Assembly: GCF_000472425.1 (NCBI RefSeq)
Contig: NZ_AXAI01000010.1
Span: 162,376-197,980, forward strand
From: Bradyrhizobium sp. Tv2a-2
Lineage (GTDB): Bacteria > Pseudomonadota > Alphaproteobacteria > Rhizobiales > Xanthobacteraceae
Length of the DNA: 35,605 nt
Reading direction: 5' to 3'
In this document: positions 16,809 to 24,293 of the stretch, in pieces
Layout: every line of letters begins with the position of its first letter
Numbering within the stretch: the first letter of the stretch is position 1
Made by a program: the position numbers and the translations under genes
Notes under the pieces: generated by a model
Database searches by the model: none
What the model saw: the letters and a program-made list of their open reading frames with translations, nothing else
What the model was told of the DNA's origin: nothing

Positions 16809-16929
16809 ACCTCTCCCATAGGGAGAGGTCGGCGCGAAGCGCCGGGTGAGGGGTTTTGCCCTATCGTTGGAACTGAGCCCCCTCACCCGATTTGCTGCGC
16901 AAATCGACCTCTCCCCGTTGGGGAGAGGT
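16809..16929. repeat. Paired CCTCTCCC palindrome element
   Basis: Two hairpins, ACCTCTCCC-ata-GGGAGAGGT (16809-16829) and ACCTCTCCCC-gtt-GGGGAGAGGT (16907-16929), flank inner palindromes GGCGC-gaa-GCGCC and GATTTGC-tgc-GCAAATC, with GGGTGAGG/CCTCACCC joining them into one large imperfect inverted repeat. The same architecture is found at 21029-21151. It sits within an operon, between the SDR and thioesterase genes. Confidence 0.75.
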
Positions 16930-16966
16930 AAGAGAAAGCTCGCGGCTGGTGCAAGCATCACGCCTT

Positions 16967-17728
16967 TTACTTCGGCGCCATACGCAGCGACGCGTCGAGG
17001 CGGACGACTTCGCCGTTGAGGTAGGGGTTGTCGATCATGTGCAGCGCGAGGGACGCGAACTCGTCGGCGTGACCGAGCCGGCGCGGGAACGGGATCGCCG
17101 CGGCGAGCGAATCCTGCGCCTCCTGCGGCAGGTTGGCGAGCAGCGGCGTCAGGAACAGGCCGGGCGCGATGGTCAGCACGCGGATGCCGAACTGCGCAAG
17201 CTCGCGCGCGATCGGCAGCGTCATGCCGACAATGCCGCCCTTGGAGGCCGAATAGGCGGATTGGCCGATCTGGCCGTCATAGGCCGCAACGGAGGCGGTG
17301 TTGATGACGACGCCGCGCTCGCCGGTCGCGAGCGGCTCGAGCTTGGACATGCCTGACGTCGCAAGCCGCAGCATGTTGAAGGAGCCGATCAGATTGACCT
17401 TGATCACCTTCTCGAAGTCGGGAAGCGCCATCGGCCCGTCACGGCCGATCACGCGCTTGGCGACGCCGATGCCGGCGCAATTGACCAGCACGCGCGCAAC
17501 GCCATGCGCCTTGGCCGCTTGCGCGATCGCGGCTTCGGCGGACGCGGCGTCCGAGACGTCGCAAGCGACCGCAACCCCGCCGATCTCGGCGGCGACGGTT
17601 TCGGCGAGCTTGGCATTGAGATCGCACACGGCAACCTTGGCGCCCTGGGCGGCGAGCTTGCGTGCGGTGGCGGCACCGAGTCCCGATGCACCTCCGGTGA
17701 CGATGGCGGCCTGATCCTTCAACTGCAT
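16967..17728 (-). CDS. SDR-family 3-hydroxyacyl-CoA dehydrogenase (HSD17B10-like)
   Basis: A 253-aa short-chain dehydrogenase with NAD-binding TGGASGLG (11-18), NCAGIG (83-88), catalytic S146 (INTASVAAY), Y159 and K163 (YSASK). The whole protein closely follows the human type 10 hydroxysteroid/3-hydroxyacyl-CoA dehydrogenase, including GGIVGMTLPIARELA, TIAPGLF and the C-terminal NPYLNGEVVRLD. That subfamily oxidises 3-hydroxyacyl-CoA with NAD+. Lying 21 nt downstream of the feruloyl-CoA synthase gene, it would oxidise the 3-hydroxy-3-arylpropanoyl-CoA formed by the crotonase. This is the main sign that the pathway is beta-oxidative. Confidence 0.9.
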   Translation of the reverse strand: MQLKDQAAIVTGGASGLGAATARKLAAQGAKVAVCDLNAKLAETVAAEIGGVAVACDVSDAASAEAAIAQAAKAHGVARVLVNCAGIGVAKRVIGRDGPMALPDFEKVIKVNLIGSFNMLRLATSGMSKLEPLATGERGVVINTASVAAYDGQIGQSAYSASKGGIVGMTLPIARELAQFGIRVLTIAPGLFLTPLLANLPQEAQDSLAAAIPFPRRLGHADEFASLALHMIDNPYLNGEVVRLDASLRMAPK

Positions 17729-17749
17729 GGTGCTCTCCTTGGAAACTCT

Positions 17750-19645
17750 TCAGTTCAGCGTGATGACGTGTTCGGGCGGCGGCGCTGCATATAGCTCGTC
17801 GATCAGGACTTTCCGATGTTCCAGCACCGCGCGCTGGTTGATCGAGCCCTTGTCGGTGACCTCGCCGCAGTCGATCGACAGCGACGCATCGAACAGGATG
17901 GCGCGGGTGATCCGGTTCGACGAACCGGTGGCGCTCGACAGAAAACGGGTAAAGCGCTCGCGGAAGGCATCGCGCACCAGCGGATCGGCCGCGGTGACCT
18001 TCAGATCGTCAGGCGGCAGCGTCGGATTGATCAGGCGGCAGCCGTCGAGATCGAGCACCACGAGGGCTGCGATCTCGTCGCGGTTGATGCCGGCGATCAC
18101 CACGTCGCGCACCAGCGGCGCGCAGGCCGCAATGAACCGCGCGCGCAAAGGGCCGACGCTGACCCAGGTGCCGGAGGCAAGCTTGAAATCCTCGGCAATG
18201 CGGCCGTCGAAATCGAAGCCGGCATGCAGATCGTTTGCGTCGGCTGGCTTGAGCGCGTCGCCAAGCTTGTAGAAGCCTTCTTCGTCGAAGGCGGCCTTGG
18301 TCGTATCAGGCTGCCGCCAATAGCCCGGCGTGACGTTCGGCCCCCTGGCGCGCACCTCCAGCTTGCCGTTGTTCGGCACGAGCTTGGCCTCATTGCCCGG
18401 CACCGGCAGCCCGACATGGCCGGAGCGGCTGGTGCGCGGAGTGACCGACATGAAGAACGGCGCGGTCTCGGTGGCGCCAAGCCCGGTCAGCATCGGCACG
18501 CGGGCGCCGGTCGCCTGCACCGAGAGCTCATCGAGGCCGTTCCAGATGTGCGGCGCGAGCGCTGCGCCCGAGAAGAACATCGCATGCAGCCTGCCGAAGA
18601 ACTTGTCGCGCAAGGCGGCATCATCGCGCAGATAGGGCAACAGCGATTCATAGCCCTTCGGGACGTTGAAATAGACGGTCGGCGATATCTCGCGCAGATT
18701 GCGCACCGTCTCCTCGATGCCACCGGGCACGGGCTTGCCCGCATCGAGATACATCGAGCCACCGTTATAGAGCGTGAGCCCGATATTGTGGTTACCGCCG
18801 AAGGTGTGGTTCCAGGGCAGCCAGTCGACGATCACGGGCGGCTCGTCCTTGAGGAAGGCCAGGGTTTCCCGGATCATCACCTGGTTGGCGCAGATCATTC
18901 TTTGCGTATTGATCACCGCCTTGGGATTGCCGGTCGAGCCCGACGTCAGCAGGAATTTTGCGATCGTATCGGGGCCGATCCTGTCGTGCGCCGCATCGAG
19001 GTCGGGATGCAATGGTGTCGCCATCAGATCGGCGAGGGTGGTGACATCGCGGCCCTGCACGCGGCCGAAGGCTGCCGCGATCTCGGTGCCGAGCGAGACA
19101 TTGGCCGTGAGCGCATCGGCGAACTTGTCGGCGTCGTCGGCGAACACGAGGCCCGGCGTCAGCAGCTTCATCACATGGGCGAGCTTGCCGTAATCCCTGG
19201 AGACCAGCGAATAGGCCGCTGACACCGGGCAATAAGGAATGCCCGCATAGAGCGCGCCGAAAGCGACGAGCGCATGGTCGATGGAGTTGCCGGAGAGGAT
19301 GACGACCGGCTTCTGCGCCGACAACCCACGCGCAAGCAGTGCCGAGGCAATATGCCGACTTGCGGTCAGAAGCTCGGCATAGGTGATCTGGCGCCAGCCG
19401 CGCCCGCCTTCGCGCTGCGCCATGAAGACACGATCCGGCGTGGCGCTCGCCCAGTGATGCAGGCGGTCGGTGATGCGCACGGGATAGTCGGGCAGCACGC
19501 GAAGAGGACGCAGATAGGTGGTGCCATCGGCCTTGCGGTCGATCGACACGGCGGGATCGCCGAACGAGATCGCGCGGAGCGATTGGCGGCTGTCGGCGCG
19601 GGAGGCGCTCTCGCTGTCTCGCGCGATGTTCGGCTGTGCGCTCAT
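17750..19645 (-). CDS. fcs: Feruloyl-CoA synthase (hydroxycinnamate-CoA ligase)
   Basis: A 631-aa adenylate-forming enzyme that activates ferulate, p-coumarate or similar acids to CoA thioesters with ATP. The phosphate-binding loop LLTSGSTGNPK is at 232-242, followed by the DWLPWNHTFGGNHN segment typical of the FCS subgroup, the motif GLGATETAPF, and the catalytic lysine near the C-terminus (K599 in GEVTDKGSIN). Its length, about 80 residues longer than ordinary acyl-CoA ligases, fits the FCS clade. The start overlaps the stop of the crotonase gene (ATGA, 19642-19645). Its position between crotonase and dehydrogenase genes defines the operon as hydroxycinnamate catabolism. Confidence 0.92.
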   Translation of the reverse strand: MSAQPNIARDSESASRADSRQSLRAISFGDPAVSIDRKADGTTYLRPLRVLPDYPVRITDRLHHWASATPDRVFMAQREGGRGWRQITYAELLTASRHIASALLARGLSAQKPVVILSGNSIDHALVAFGALYAGIPYCPVSAAYSLVSRDYGKLAHVMKLLTPGLVFADDADKFADALTANVSLGTEIAAAFGRVQGRDVTTLADLMATPLHPDLDAAHDRIGPDTIAKFLLTSGSTGNPKAVINTQRMICANQVMIRETLAFLKDEPPVIVDWLPWNHTFGGNHNIGLTLYNGGSMYLDAGKPVPGGIEETVRNLREISPTVYFNVPKGYESLLPYLRDDAALRDKFFGRLHAMFFSGAALAPHIWNGLDELSVQATGARVPMLTGLGATETAPFFMSVTPRTSRSGHVGLPVPGNEAKLVPNNGKLEVRARGPNVTPGYWRQPDTTKAAFDEEGFYKLGDALKPADANDLHAGFDFDGRIAEDFKLASGTWVSVGPLRARFIAACAPLVRDVVIAGINRDEIAALVVLDLDGCRLINPTLPPDDLKVTAADPLVRDAFRERFTRFLSSATGSSNRITRAILFDASLSIDCGEVTDKGSINQRAVLEHRKVLIDELYAAPPPEHVITLN

Positions 19646-20448
19646 GTCGAACCCGGCTTCACCTTGGCGGTCTTGTGCTCGAGGAAGGCGCGGATGCGGC
19701 GTTTTGCCTCTTTGTCGCTCTGCGCCACGGTCGCCATCAGCGACTCCATCAGGAGCCCCGTCTGCGGATTGGATTCCGCGATCATCGGCAGCGCCTGCAG
19801 CACCGCGAAATTGGTCAGCGGCGCATTGGCAGCGATGCGCTCCGCAAGCTCCAGCGCCTTCTTGAGCGCCCCGCCCGCTTCCACCAGATATTGCGCAAAG
19901 CCATAGGCCGAGCCTTCGGTCGCCGAATAGACGCGGCCCGTGAGCATCATGTCGGTCATGCGCGCGACGCCGATCAGCCGCGGCAGCCGCACCGAGCCGC
20001 CGCCGCCGACAAAAATGCCGCGCTGGCCCTCGGGCAGCGCGAAATAGGCCGACGGCTCGGCGACGCGGATATGGGCGGCGCAGGCCAGCTCAAGCCCGCC
20101 GCCGATCACCGCGCCCTTCAGTGCAGCGATGACGGGCACGCGGCTATATTGAATGCGGTCGAACACCCGATGCCACATCTGCGAGTGGCGCAGGCCTTCG
20201 GTCGCGTCATGCTCGGTCAGTTCGGAGAGATCGAGGCCGGAGGAGAAATGATCGCCAATGCCATGGATGACCACGGCGCCGATGTCGTCGGGGAGTTTGG
20301 CAAAGCACTCGCCGATCTCAAGGATAATGCCGTCGTTGAGCGCATTGCGCTTGGCTGGACGGTTCAGCCCGACCGTCAGCACCGCCCCGCTCTTTTCGAT
20401 CTTGAGCAGCGCGGCCTGTTCCGCGTTGGCGCCAGTGGCGTTTCCCAT
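19642..20448 (-). CDS. Crotonase-family enoyl-CoA hydratase (hydroxycinnamoyl-CoA hydratase candidate)
   Basis: A 268-aa crotonase. Oxyanion-hole segments are HFSSGLDLSEL (68-78) and GAVIGGGLELA (112-122). Both catalytic glutamates of canonical hydratases are present 20 residues apart (E120 and E140), as E144/E164 in rat enoyl-CoA hydratase. The Pseudomonas hydroxycinnamoyl-CoA hydratase-lyase instead has a serine at the first position. So this enzyme probably hydrates the side chain without splitting off acetyl-CoA, leaving oxidation to the SDR downstream. It is the first gene of the operon, with a MarR-like dyad 24 nt before its ATG. Other crotonase activities cannot be excluded. Confidence 0.85.
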   Translation of the reverse strand: MGNATGANAEQAALLKIEKSGAVLTVGLNRPAKRNALNDGIILEIGECFAKLPDDIGAVVIHGIGDHFSSGLDLSELTEHDATEGLRHSQMWHRVFDRIQYSRVPVIAALKGAVIGGGLELACAAHIRVAEPSAYFALPEGQRGIFVGGGGSVRLPRLIGVARMTDMMLTGRVYSATEGSAYGFAQYLVEAGGALKKALELAERIAANAPLTNFAVLQALPMIAESNPQTGLLMESLMATVAQSDKEAKRRIRAFLEHKTAKVKPGST

Positions 20449-20471
20449 CGGCTTATTGTGTCCCGGTTAGA

Positions 20472-20492
20472 ATAATTATGTTTTATAACAAT
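20472..20492. promoter_or_regulatory. Candidate MarR operator upstream of the crotonase-fcs operon
   Basis: An AT-only island in GC-rich DNA: ATAATTAT (20472-20479), 5-bp centre GTTTT, ATAACAAT (20485-20492). The two 8-bp arms form an imperfect inverted repeat (6 of 8). The element matches the one at 24197-24217 (read on the other strand) at 18 of 21 positions; both arms are identical and only the centre differs. It ends 24 nt before the crotonase start codon, an expected place for repressor-promoter overlap. Confidence 0.65.
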
Positions 20493-20516
20493 TTCGGCCG
20501 GAGTCAATGTTCCGCC

Positions 20517-20975
20517 TTACATGACCTTGTGTACGTCGATCACCACGCGCTCGGCGTGACGGGCAACGGAGGCGACGAAGAGGTGCTCCATCAGCCAGCG
20601 GTATTGCGCGGAGCCGGTCTCGAATTTCGGCGAGGTGCGGCAATAGATCAATTTCGGGTCCACCGGCTCGTTGCGCTTGAGCTTTTGCAGCAGATCCGCA
20701 GGCCCAAAGCGGATGCCCTTGTTCTCGACATAGATGATCGCGCCGTCATGGGTCTCAAGCGCGTATTTCGCTTCCAGCTCGATCAGCTCATTGGGCCGGA
20801 TGATCTGGAAGTCCGCGCCGAACGCGCAGACCTTGCCATTGACCTCCCCATGCACCTCGCCGCCGATGATCGGCACGATGCGGCGCACGCCGTAGCCGAT
20901 ATCGCCGGCGCTGACGACGGGATCGATATGGGCGGTGATGGTGAAGACGTATTTTGTCTCGATCACGGGATTCAT
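20517..20975 (-). CDS. DUF3237 family protein
   Basis: A 152-aa cytoplasmic protein of the DUF3237/UPF0311 family, with the typical beginning YVFTITAHIDP and the G-x-R-R-x-V-P-I-x-G-G motif (GVRRIVPIIGGEVHG). The fold is thought to be a small beta-barrel; no reaction is established. The start at 20975 is supported by AGGAG 10 nt upstream. It follows the TRAP transporter genes, separated by a paired palindrome element, and is convergent with nothing: the crotonase operon continues on the same strand 69 bp further on. DUF3237 genes recur near aromatic and hydroxylated-acid catabolism, so a role in handling an acyl or lactone intermediate is possible. Confidence 0.82.
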   Translation of the reverse strand: MNPVIETKYVFTITAHIDPVVSAGDIGYGVRRIVPIIGGEVHGEVNGKVCAFGADFQIIRPNELIELEAKYALETHDGAIIYVENKGIRFGPADLLQKLKRNEPVDPKLIYCRTSPKFETGSAQYRWLMEHLFVASVARHAERVVIDVHKVM

Positions 20976-21028
20976 CGGCAACAAACTCCTATTTTCGAAC
21001 GTCTTCAAGCAGCATCCCCGGGCACCTC

Positions 21029-21151
21029 ACCTCTCCCAAAGGGAGAGGTCGATTTGCGTAGCAAATCGGGTGAGCGGTTGAGATCCCTCGATAGAGCTGC
21101 GGCCCCTCACCCGGATCGCTTCGCGATCCGGCCTCTCCCCGCTGGGGAGAG
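21029..21151. repeat. Paired CCTCTCCC palindrome element
   Basis: Same design as 16809-16929: ACCTCTCCC-aaa-GGGAGAGGT (21029-21049), inner GATTTGC-gta-GCAAATC (21051-21067), GGATCGC-ttc-GCGATCC (21113-21129) and CCTCTCCCC-gct-GGGGAGAG (about 21132-21151). It lies between dctM and the DUF3237 gene. The folded element may stabilise the upstream mRNA or attenuate transcription. Confidence 0.75.
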
Positions 21152-21176
21152 ATGAAAGCAGCGCCCTCGTTCCCTC

Positions 21177-22496
21177 CTATGGCGCCATGTGCTGCGGCAG
21201 CCACGTTGCAAGCAGCGGGAAGGTGATCAGGATCACGAGGCGAACCAGGTCGGTCGCGACGAAGGGCAGCACGCCCTTGAAGATGGTCGCAAACGACACG
21301 TCCTTCACCACGCTCTTGATCACGAACACATTCATGCCGACGGGGGGATGGATCAGGCCGAGTTCGACCGTCATCACGATGATGACGCCGAACCAGATTG
21401 GATCAAAACCAAGATGCGTTACCACCGGGAAGATGATCGGCACGGTCAGGATGATCATGGCCATGGCGTCCATCAGGCAGCCGAGCACGAGATACATCAG
21501 CATGATCACCGCAAGCACGCCGTAGCTGCCCAGCCCAAGCGAGGTCAAAAACTCCGTCACCTTCTGCGGGGTCTGCGTCACCGTGAGGAAATAGCCGAAG
21601 ATCAGCGCGCCGATCAGCACGGTGAAGACGGCGGCCGCTGTGCGGGTCGCCTGCAGCAGCGAGGTCAGGATCTTTTCCTTGTCGAGCCGGCCGGTAACAA
21701 GGCCGATCAGGAAGGCGCCGGTCGCGCCGACTCCGCCGGCCTCGGTCGGCGTGAAGCGCGGCAGGAAGGGAAGACCGTAGAGGCCGCCGATGACGAAGAT
21801 GAACAGCAGCACCGGCGCCCAGATGTCCTTCAGCCCCGCGAAGCGTTCGCGCCAGGGCAGCGGCTTGCCTTGCGGCAGGAAGCCGGGCGCGACACGGCCG
21901 ATCAGCCCAATCGTGATCATGTACATGGTCATCGCGAGCAGGCCGGGAATGATGCCGGCGATGAACAGTTTGCCGATGTCCTGCTCGGTGATGATGCCGT
22001 AGACCGCGAGCACCGTCGATGGCGGCAGCATGGCGCCCAGCGTGCCGCCGGCTGCGATCACGCCGGTGGCGAAGGATTGCGGATAGCCGAAGCGCCGCAT
22101 CTCGGGATAAGCGACAGCGGAGAACGTCGCGGCGGTCGCAACCGACGAGCCCGAGATTGCGGCAAAGCCGCCGCAGGCGGCAACAGTTGCGATGCCGAGG
22201 CCACCGCGCAGGTGCCCGACAAAGCCATTGGCGGCGCGGAACAGTTCGCGGCTCATGCCCGAATTGCTGACGAAAGTGCCCATCAAGAGGAACATCGGGA
22301 TGACGCCGAAGGTATAGTCGGTCACCGTGCGCATCGAGGTCTGGCCGACCAGCTTCAGCGCCGGCGTCGCGCCGACCAGATAGGAGAAACCTGAAACGCC
22401 GACGAGCCCCATCGCCATGCCCACGGGCACGCGCAACAGCATCAGCCCAAACAGCGCAACGAACCCGAGGATGGCGACGGCGTTGGTGCTCAGCAA
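21177..22496 (-). CDS. dctM: TRAP transporter large permease, DctM
   Basis: A 439-aa inner-membrane protein with about 12 TM segments, beginning MLSTNAVAILGFVALFGLMLLRVPVGMAMG and containing the family's SGSSVATAATFSAVAYPEMRRFGY and GGTLGAMLPPST segments. It catalyses sodium-driven uptake together with DctQ and the DctP binding protein. It starts 5 nt after the dctQ stop. In R. palustris a TRAP system (TarPQM) beside the coumarate genes carries cinnamates; the position here, between fcs and pobA, suggests the same substrate class. Confidence 0.93.
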   Translation of the reverse strand: MLSTNAVAILGFVALFGLMLLRVPVGMAMGLVGVSGFSYLVGATPALKLVGQTSMRTVTDYTFGVIPMFLLMGTFVSNSGMSRELFRAANGFVGHLRGGLGIATVAACGGFAAISGSSVATAATFSAVAYPEMRRFGYPQSFATGVIAAGGTLGAMLPPSTVLAVYGIITEQDIGKLFIAGIIPGLLAMTMYMITIGLIGRVAPGFLPQGKPLPWRERFAGLKDIWAPVLLFIFVIGGLYGLPFLPRFTPTEAGGVGATGAFLIGLVTGRLDKEKILTSLLQATRTAAAVFTVLIGALIFGYFLTVTQTPQKVTEFLTSLGLGSYGVLAVIMLMYLVLGCLMDAMAMIILTVPIIFPVVTHLGFDPIWFGVIIVMTVELGLIHPPVGMNVFVIKSVVKDVSFATIFKGVLPFVATDLVRLVILITFPLLATWLPQHMAP

Positions 22497-22501
22497 GGCA
22501 A

Positions 22502-23038
22502 TTACTCCGTGGCCTTGATCTTTGGCTCGTGCATTTCTTCGGGATGGAAGATCAGGCGATAGGTGCGGATCGCAATCAGCAGCACCGCCGATACGTCACC
22601 GATCCAGGCAACCGCGAAGAACGGCCAGGTCGGCATGTGCATGTCGAAGGTCAGTACGTGGTCCTTGTAGGTGCCGCGCACCTTGTCGAACAAGGTGTAA
22701 GTCTGCACCGTCACCACGAACAACAGCACCAGCGTTGCGAACACGTCGATCATGCGCTGGTAGCGCGGCCCGACATTGGCCCAGACCAGATCGACGGTGA
22801 TGTGGGTGCCGCGATAGGAGGTCGCGGCGATACCCCAGAAAATCAGGATGCCGAGCAGCATGCGCCCGATGTCGAAGGAATCGGGAATGGCATAGTTGAG
22901 CGTGTTGCGCAGCAAGACCGAGACGAAAATATCGAGCGCAACGATGCCGACAAAGCCGGCCGCGATCCATTCGATTCCGTCGATGAAGCGATCCATCCAG
23001 GCACGTTTCATGCGGCTGCCATAGCTTGATGAATACAT
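22502..23038 (-). CDS. dctQ: TRAP transporter small permease, DctQ
   Basis: A protein of up to 178 aa with four TM segments. Features of the family are VLLRNTLNYAIPDSFDIGRMLLGILIFWGIAATSYRGTHITVDLVW, in which the membrane-embedded RG.HI.VD motif is the DctQ hallmark. The start is unclear: ATGs at 23038, 23011 and 22996 have no convincing ribosome site, and the extra N-terminal residues are weakly conserved in character. It lies between dctP (with a CCTCTCCCC hairpin between) and dctM. Confidence 0.9.
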   Translation of the reverse strand: MYSSSYGSRMKRAWMDRFIDGIEWIAAGFVGIVALDIFVSVLLRNTLNYAIPDSFDIGRMLLGILIFWGIAATSYRGTHITVDLVWANVGPRYQRMIDVFATLVLLFVVTVQTYTLFDKVRGTYKDHVLTFDMHMPTWPFFAVAWIGDVSAVLLIAIRTYRLIFHPEEMHEPKIKATE

Positions 23039-23061
23039 TTTGAACGGTCTGGCCGTTCTTC

Positions 23062-23084
23062 ACCTCTCCCCAGCGGGGAGAGGT
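23062..23084. repeat. Single CCTCTCCCC hairpin between dctP and dctQ
   Basis: ACCTCTCCCC-agc-GGGGAGAGGT, a 10-bp perfect stem. It is a single unit of the paired elements at 16809 and 21029. In its position after the binding-protein gene of a transporter operon it could protect the dctP mRNA and give excess binding protein over permease. Confidence 0.7.
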
Positions 23085-23110
23085 AAACCGAGTCTGCGGA
23101 CCGAATCGCG

Positions 23111-24127
23111 CTACTGCGCAAGCGCGCCGTATTTGGCGAGCGAGGCCTTCAGCTCCTTCATCGCGGCATCAGGATCGACGCCGGTCTTCTTGACGCCGTC
23201 GGCCCAGGTCTTGAACAGCGGATCGGCCGCCTTTTTCCATTCAGCGGTCTGTTCCGGGTTCAGCTTGTAGACCTCCTGGCCCGGCTCCGCCTTGATCTTG
23301 TCGACCCCGGCGTCCTCGAACTCGCCCCAGGGCGCGCCGACCTTGCCGGCCGTTTCGGTGTTGCAATTGTCGTCGATCGCCTTCTTCTGACGGTCTGACA
23401 TTCCGTCATACTTGTCCTTGTTCATAACCAGCACGAACGTCGTGACATAGAGCGGCGCGTCCATGTGAAACTTGGTCACCTTGTCGACGCCGAACAGCAC
23501 CAGCGAACCGGCCGGAAAGGTCACGCCGTCGGCGACGCCCCGCTCGATGATATCGCGCACTTCCGGCGCCGAGGACTGCACGTTGGTGCCGCCGAGCTGA
23601 GTCACGAAATTCGCAATCGTTGCGTCGGCCGGGCGGATCTTCATGCCCTTGACGTCCTCGGGTACCACCACCTTCTTGGTGCGGGTGTGGAACGCGGAAG
23701 GCGTGTGGACGAAGGCGAGGCAGTATTTCACATCGCTCATCTCCTTCGCCGCATATTTGCGGTACCAGGCGTCGAGCCCTTCCGAGCCGCCCTTGGCATT
23801 CGCGACCAGGAATGGAAGCTCGCCGGCGCCGATGATCGGGAAGCGACCGGGCTGATAGCCGGGATTGACGTAGGTCAGGTCGGCGATGCCGTCGCGCGCC
23901 ATGTCGTAGTGGTCGAAGGCCTTGCCGAGTTGCTGTGCCGGGAAAACCTGGGACTTGATGGTGCCGCCCGAGTCCTTCTCAACCGCCGCCGCCCAGCCTT
24001 CCAGCGCCTTCTGCAGGGGATGCGAGGCCGGCACCCAGTGTGATATCTTCAGGTTGATGGTCTGCTCGGCCGCAAATGCAGGCGTTATGCTCGCCGCCAC
24101 CAGCAGCGCCAACCACGTCTTCCTCAT
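23111..24127 (-). CDS. dctP: TRAP transporter solute-binding protein, DctP
   Basis: A 338-aa periplasmic binding protein with a signal peptide (MRKTWLALLVAASITPAFA). Family features are the N-terminal LKISHWVPASHPLQKALEGW, the conserved arginine region TRTKKVVVPEDVKGMKIRPADATIANFVTQLGG (R binds the substrate carboxylate in this family) and APLYVTTFVLVMNKDKYDGM. The start at 24127 follows GGGAGAG. It is divergent from pobA across a 166-bp spacer carrying an AT-rich dyad. A carboxylated aromatic acid is the expected ligand given the neighbours; this is inference. Confidence 0.92.
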   Translation of the reverse strand: MRKTWLALLVAASITPAFAAEQTINLKISHWVPASHPLQKALEGWAAAVEKDSGGTIKSQVFPAQQLGKAFDHYDMARDGIADLTYVNPGYQPGRFPIIGAGELPFLVANAKGGSEGLDAWYRKYAAKEMSDVKYCLAFVHTPSAFHTRTKKVVVPEDVKGMKIRPADATIANFVTQLGGTNVQSSAPEVRDIIERGVADGVTFPAGSLVLFGVDKVTKFHMDAPLYVTTFVLVMNKDKYDGMSDRQKKAIDDNCNTETAGKVGAPWGEFEDAGVDKIKAEPGQEVYKLNPEQTAEWKKAADPLFKTWADGVKKTGVDPDAAMKELKASLAKYGALAQ

Positions 24128-24196
24128 CGGTATTCTCTCCCTCTTTCGTAGGGGTTTCGTCCGCGCATTTTCAGCTGGGCCGGCCCCTTTGCACAC

Positions 24197-24217
24197 ATTG
24201 TTATATGATATAATTAT
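24197..24217. promoter_or_regulatory. Candidate MarR operator between dctP and pobA
   Basis: ATTGTTAT (24197-24204), centre ATGAT, ATAATTAT (24210-24217); the reverse complement matches the element at 20472-20492 at 18 of 21 positions, with identical arms. A TATAAT hexamer lies inside it on the plus strand (24209-24214), so a bound protein would block the pobA-side promoter, and the site is 69 bp from the dctP start codon. One operator could therefore control both divergent units. Confidence 0.65.
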
Positions 24218-24293
24218 CAATGCAAGCCGACGGTTTTCTCAACCGCGCGCTCTAGCTGGCGTTTGAAGCCTATAACATCGGGAGGAGCAAGTA

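Noticed and set aside
16809..16929. Possible CRISPR array or riboswitch
   Set aside because: The repeated units are palindromes shared between different gaps, with no regular spacers, no cas genes and no known riboswitch core.
17816..19222. Long plus-strand frame (468 codons) opposite fcs
   Set aside because: Antisense to an enzyme with all motifs; composition (R, H, G, Q-rich) is that of a shadow frame. The same applies to 206-1483, 9220-10503, 15006-16316 and 21189-22394.
19642..20448. Assignment of the crotonase as a classical feruloyl-CoA hydratase-lyase (Ech/HCHL)
   Set aside because: It has glutamate rather than serine at the first catalytic position and lacks the WCFGGGFSPLVACDLA segment and C-terminal tyrosine region of HCHL, so I keep the call at hydratase level.
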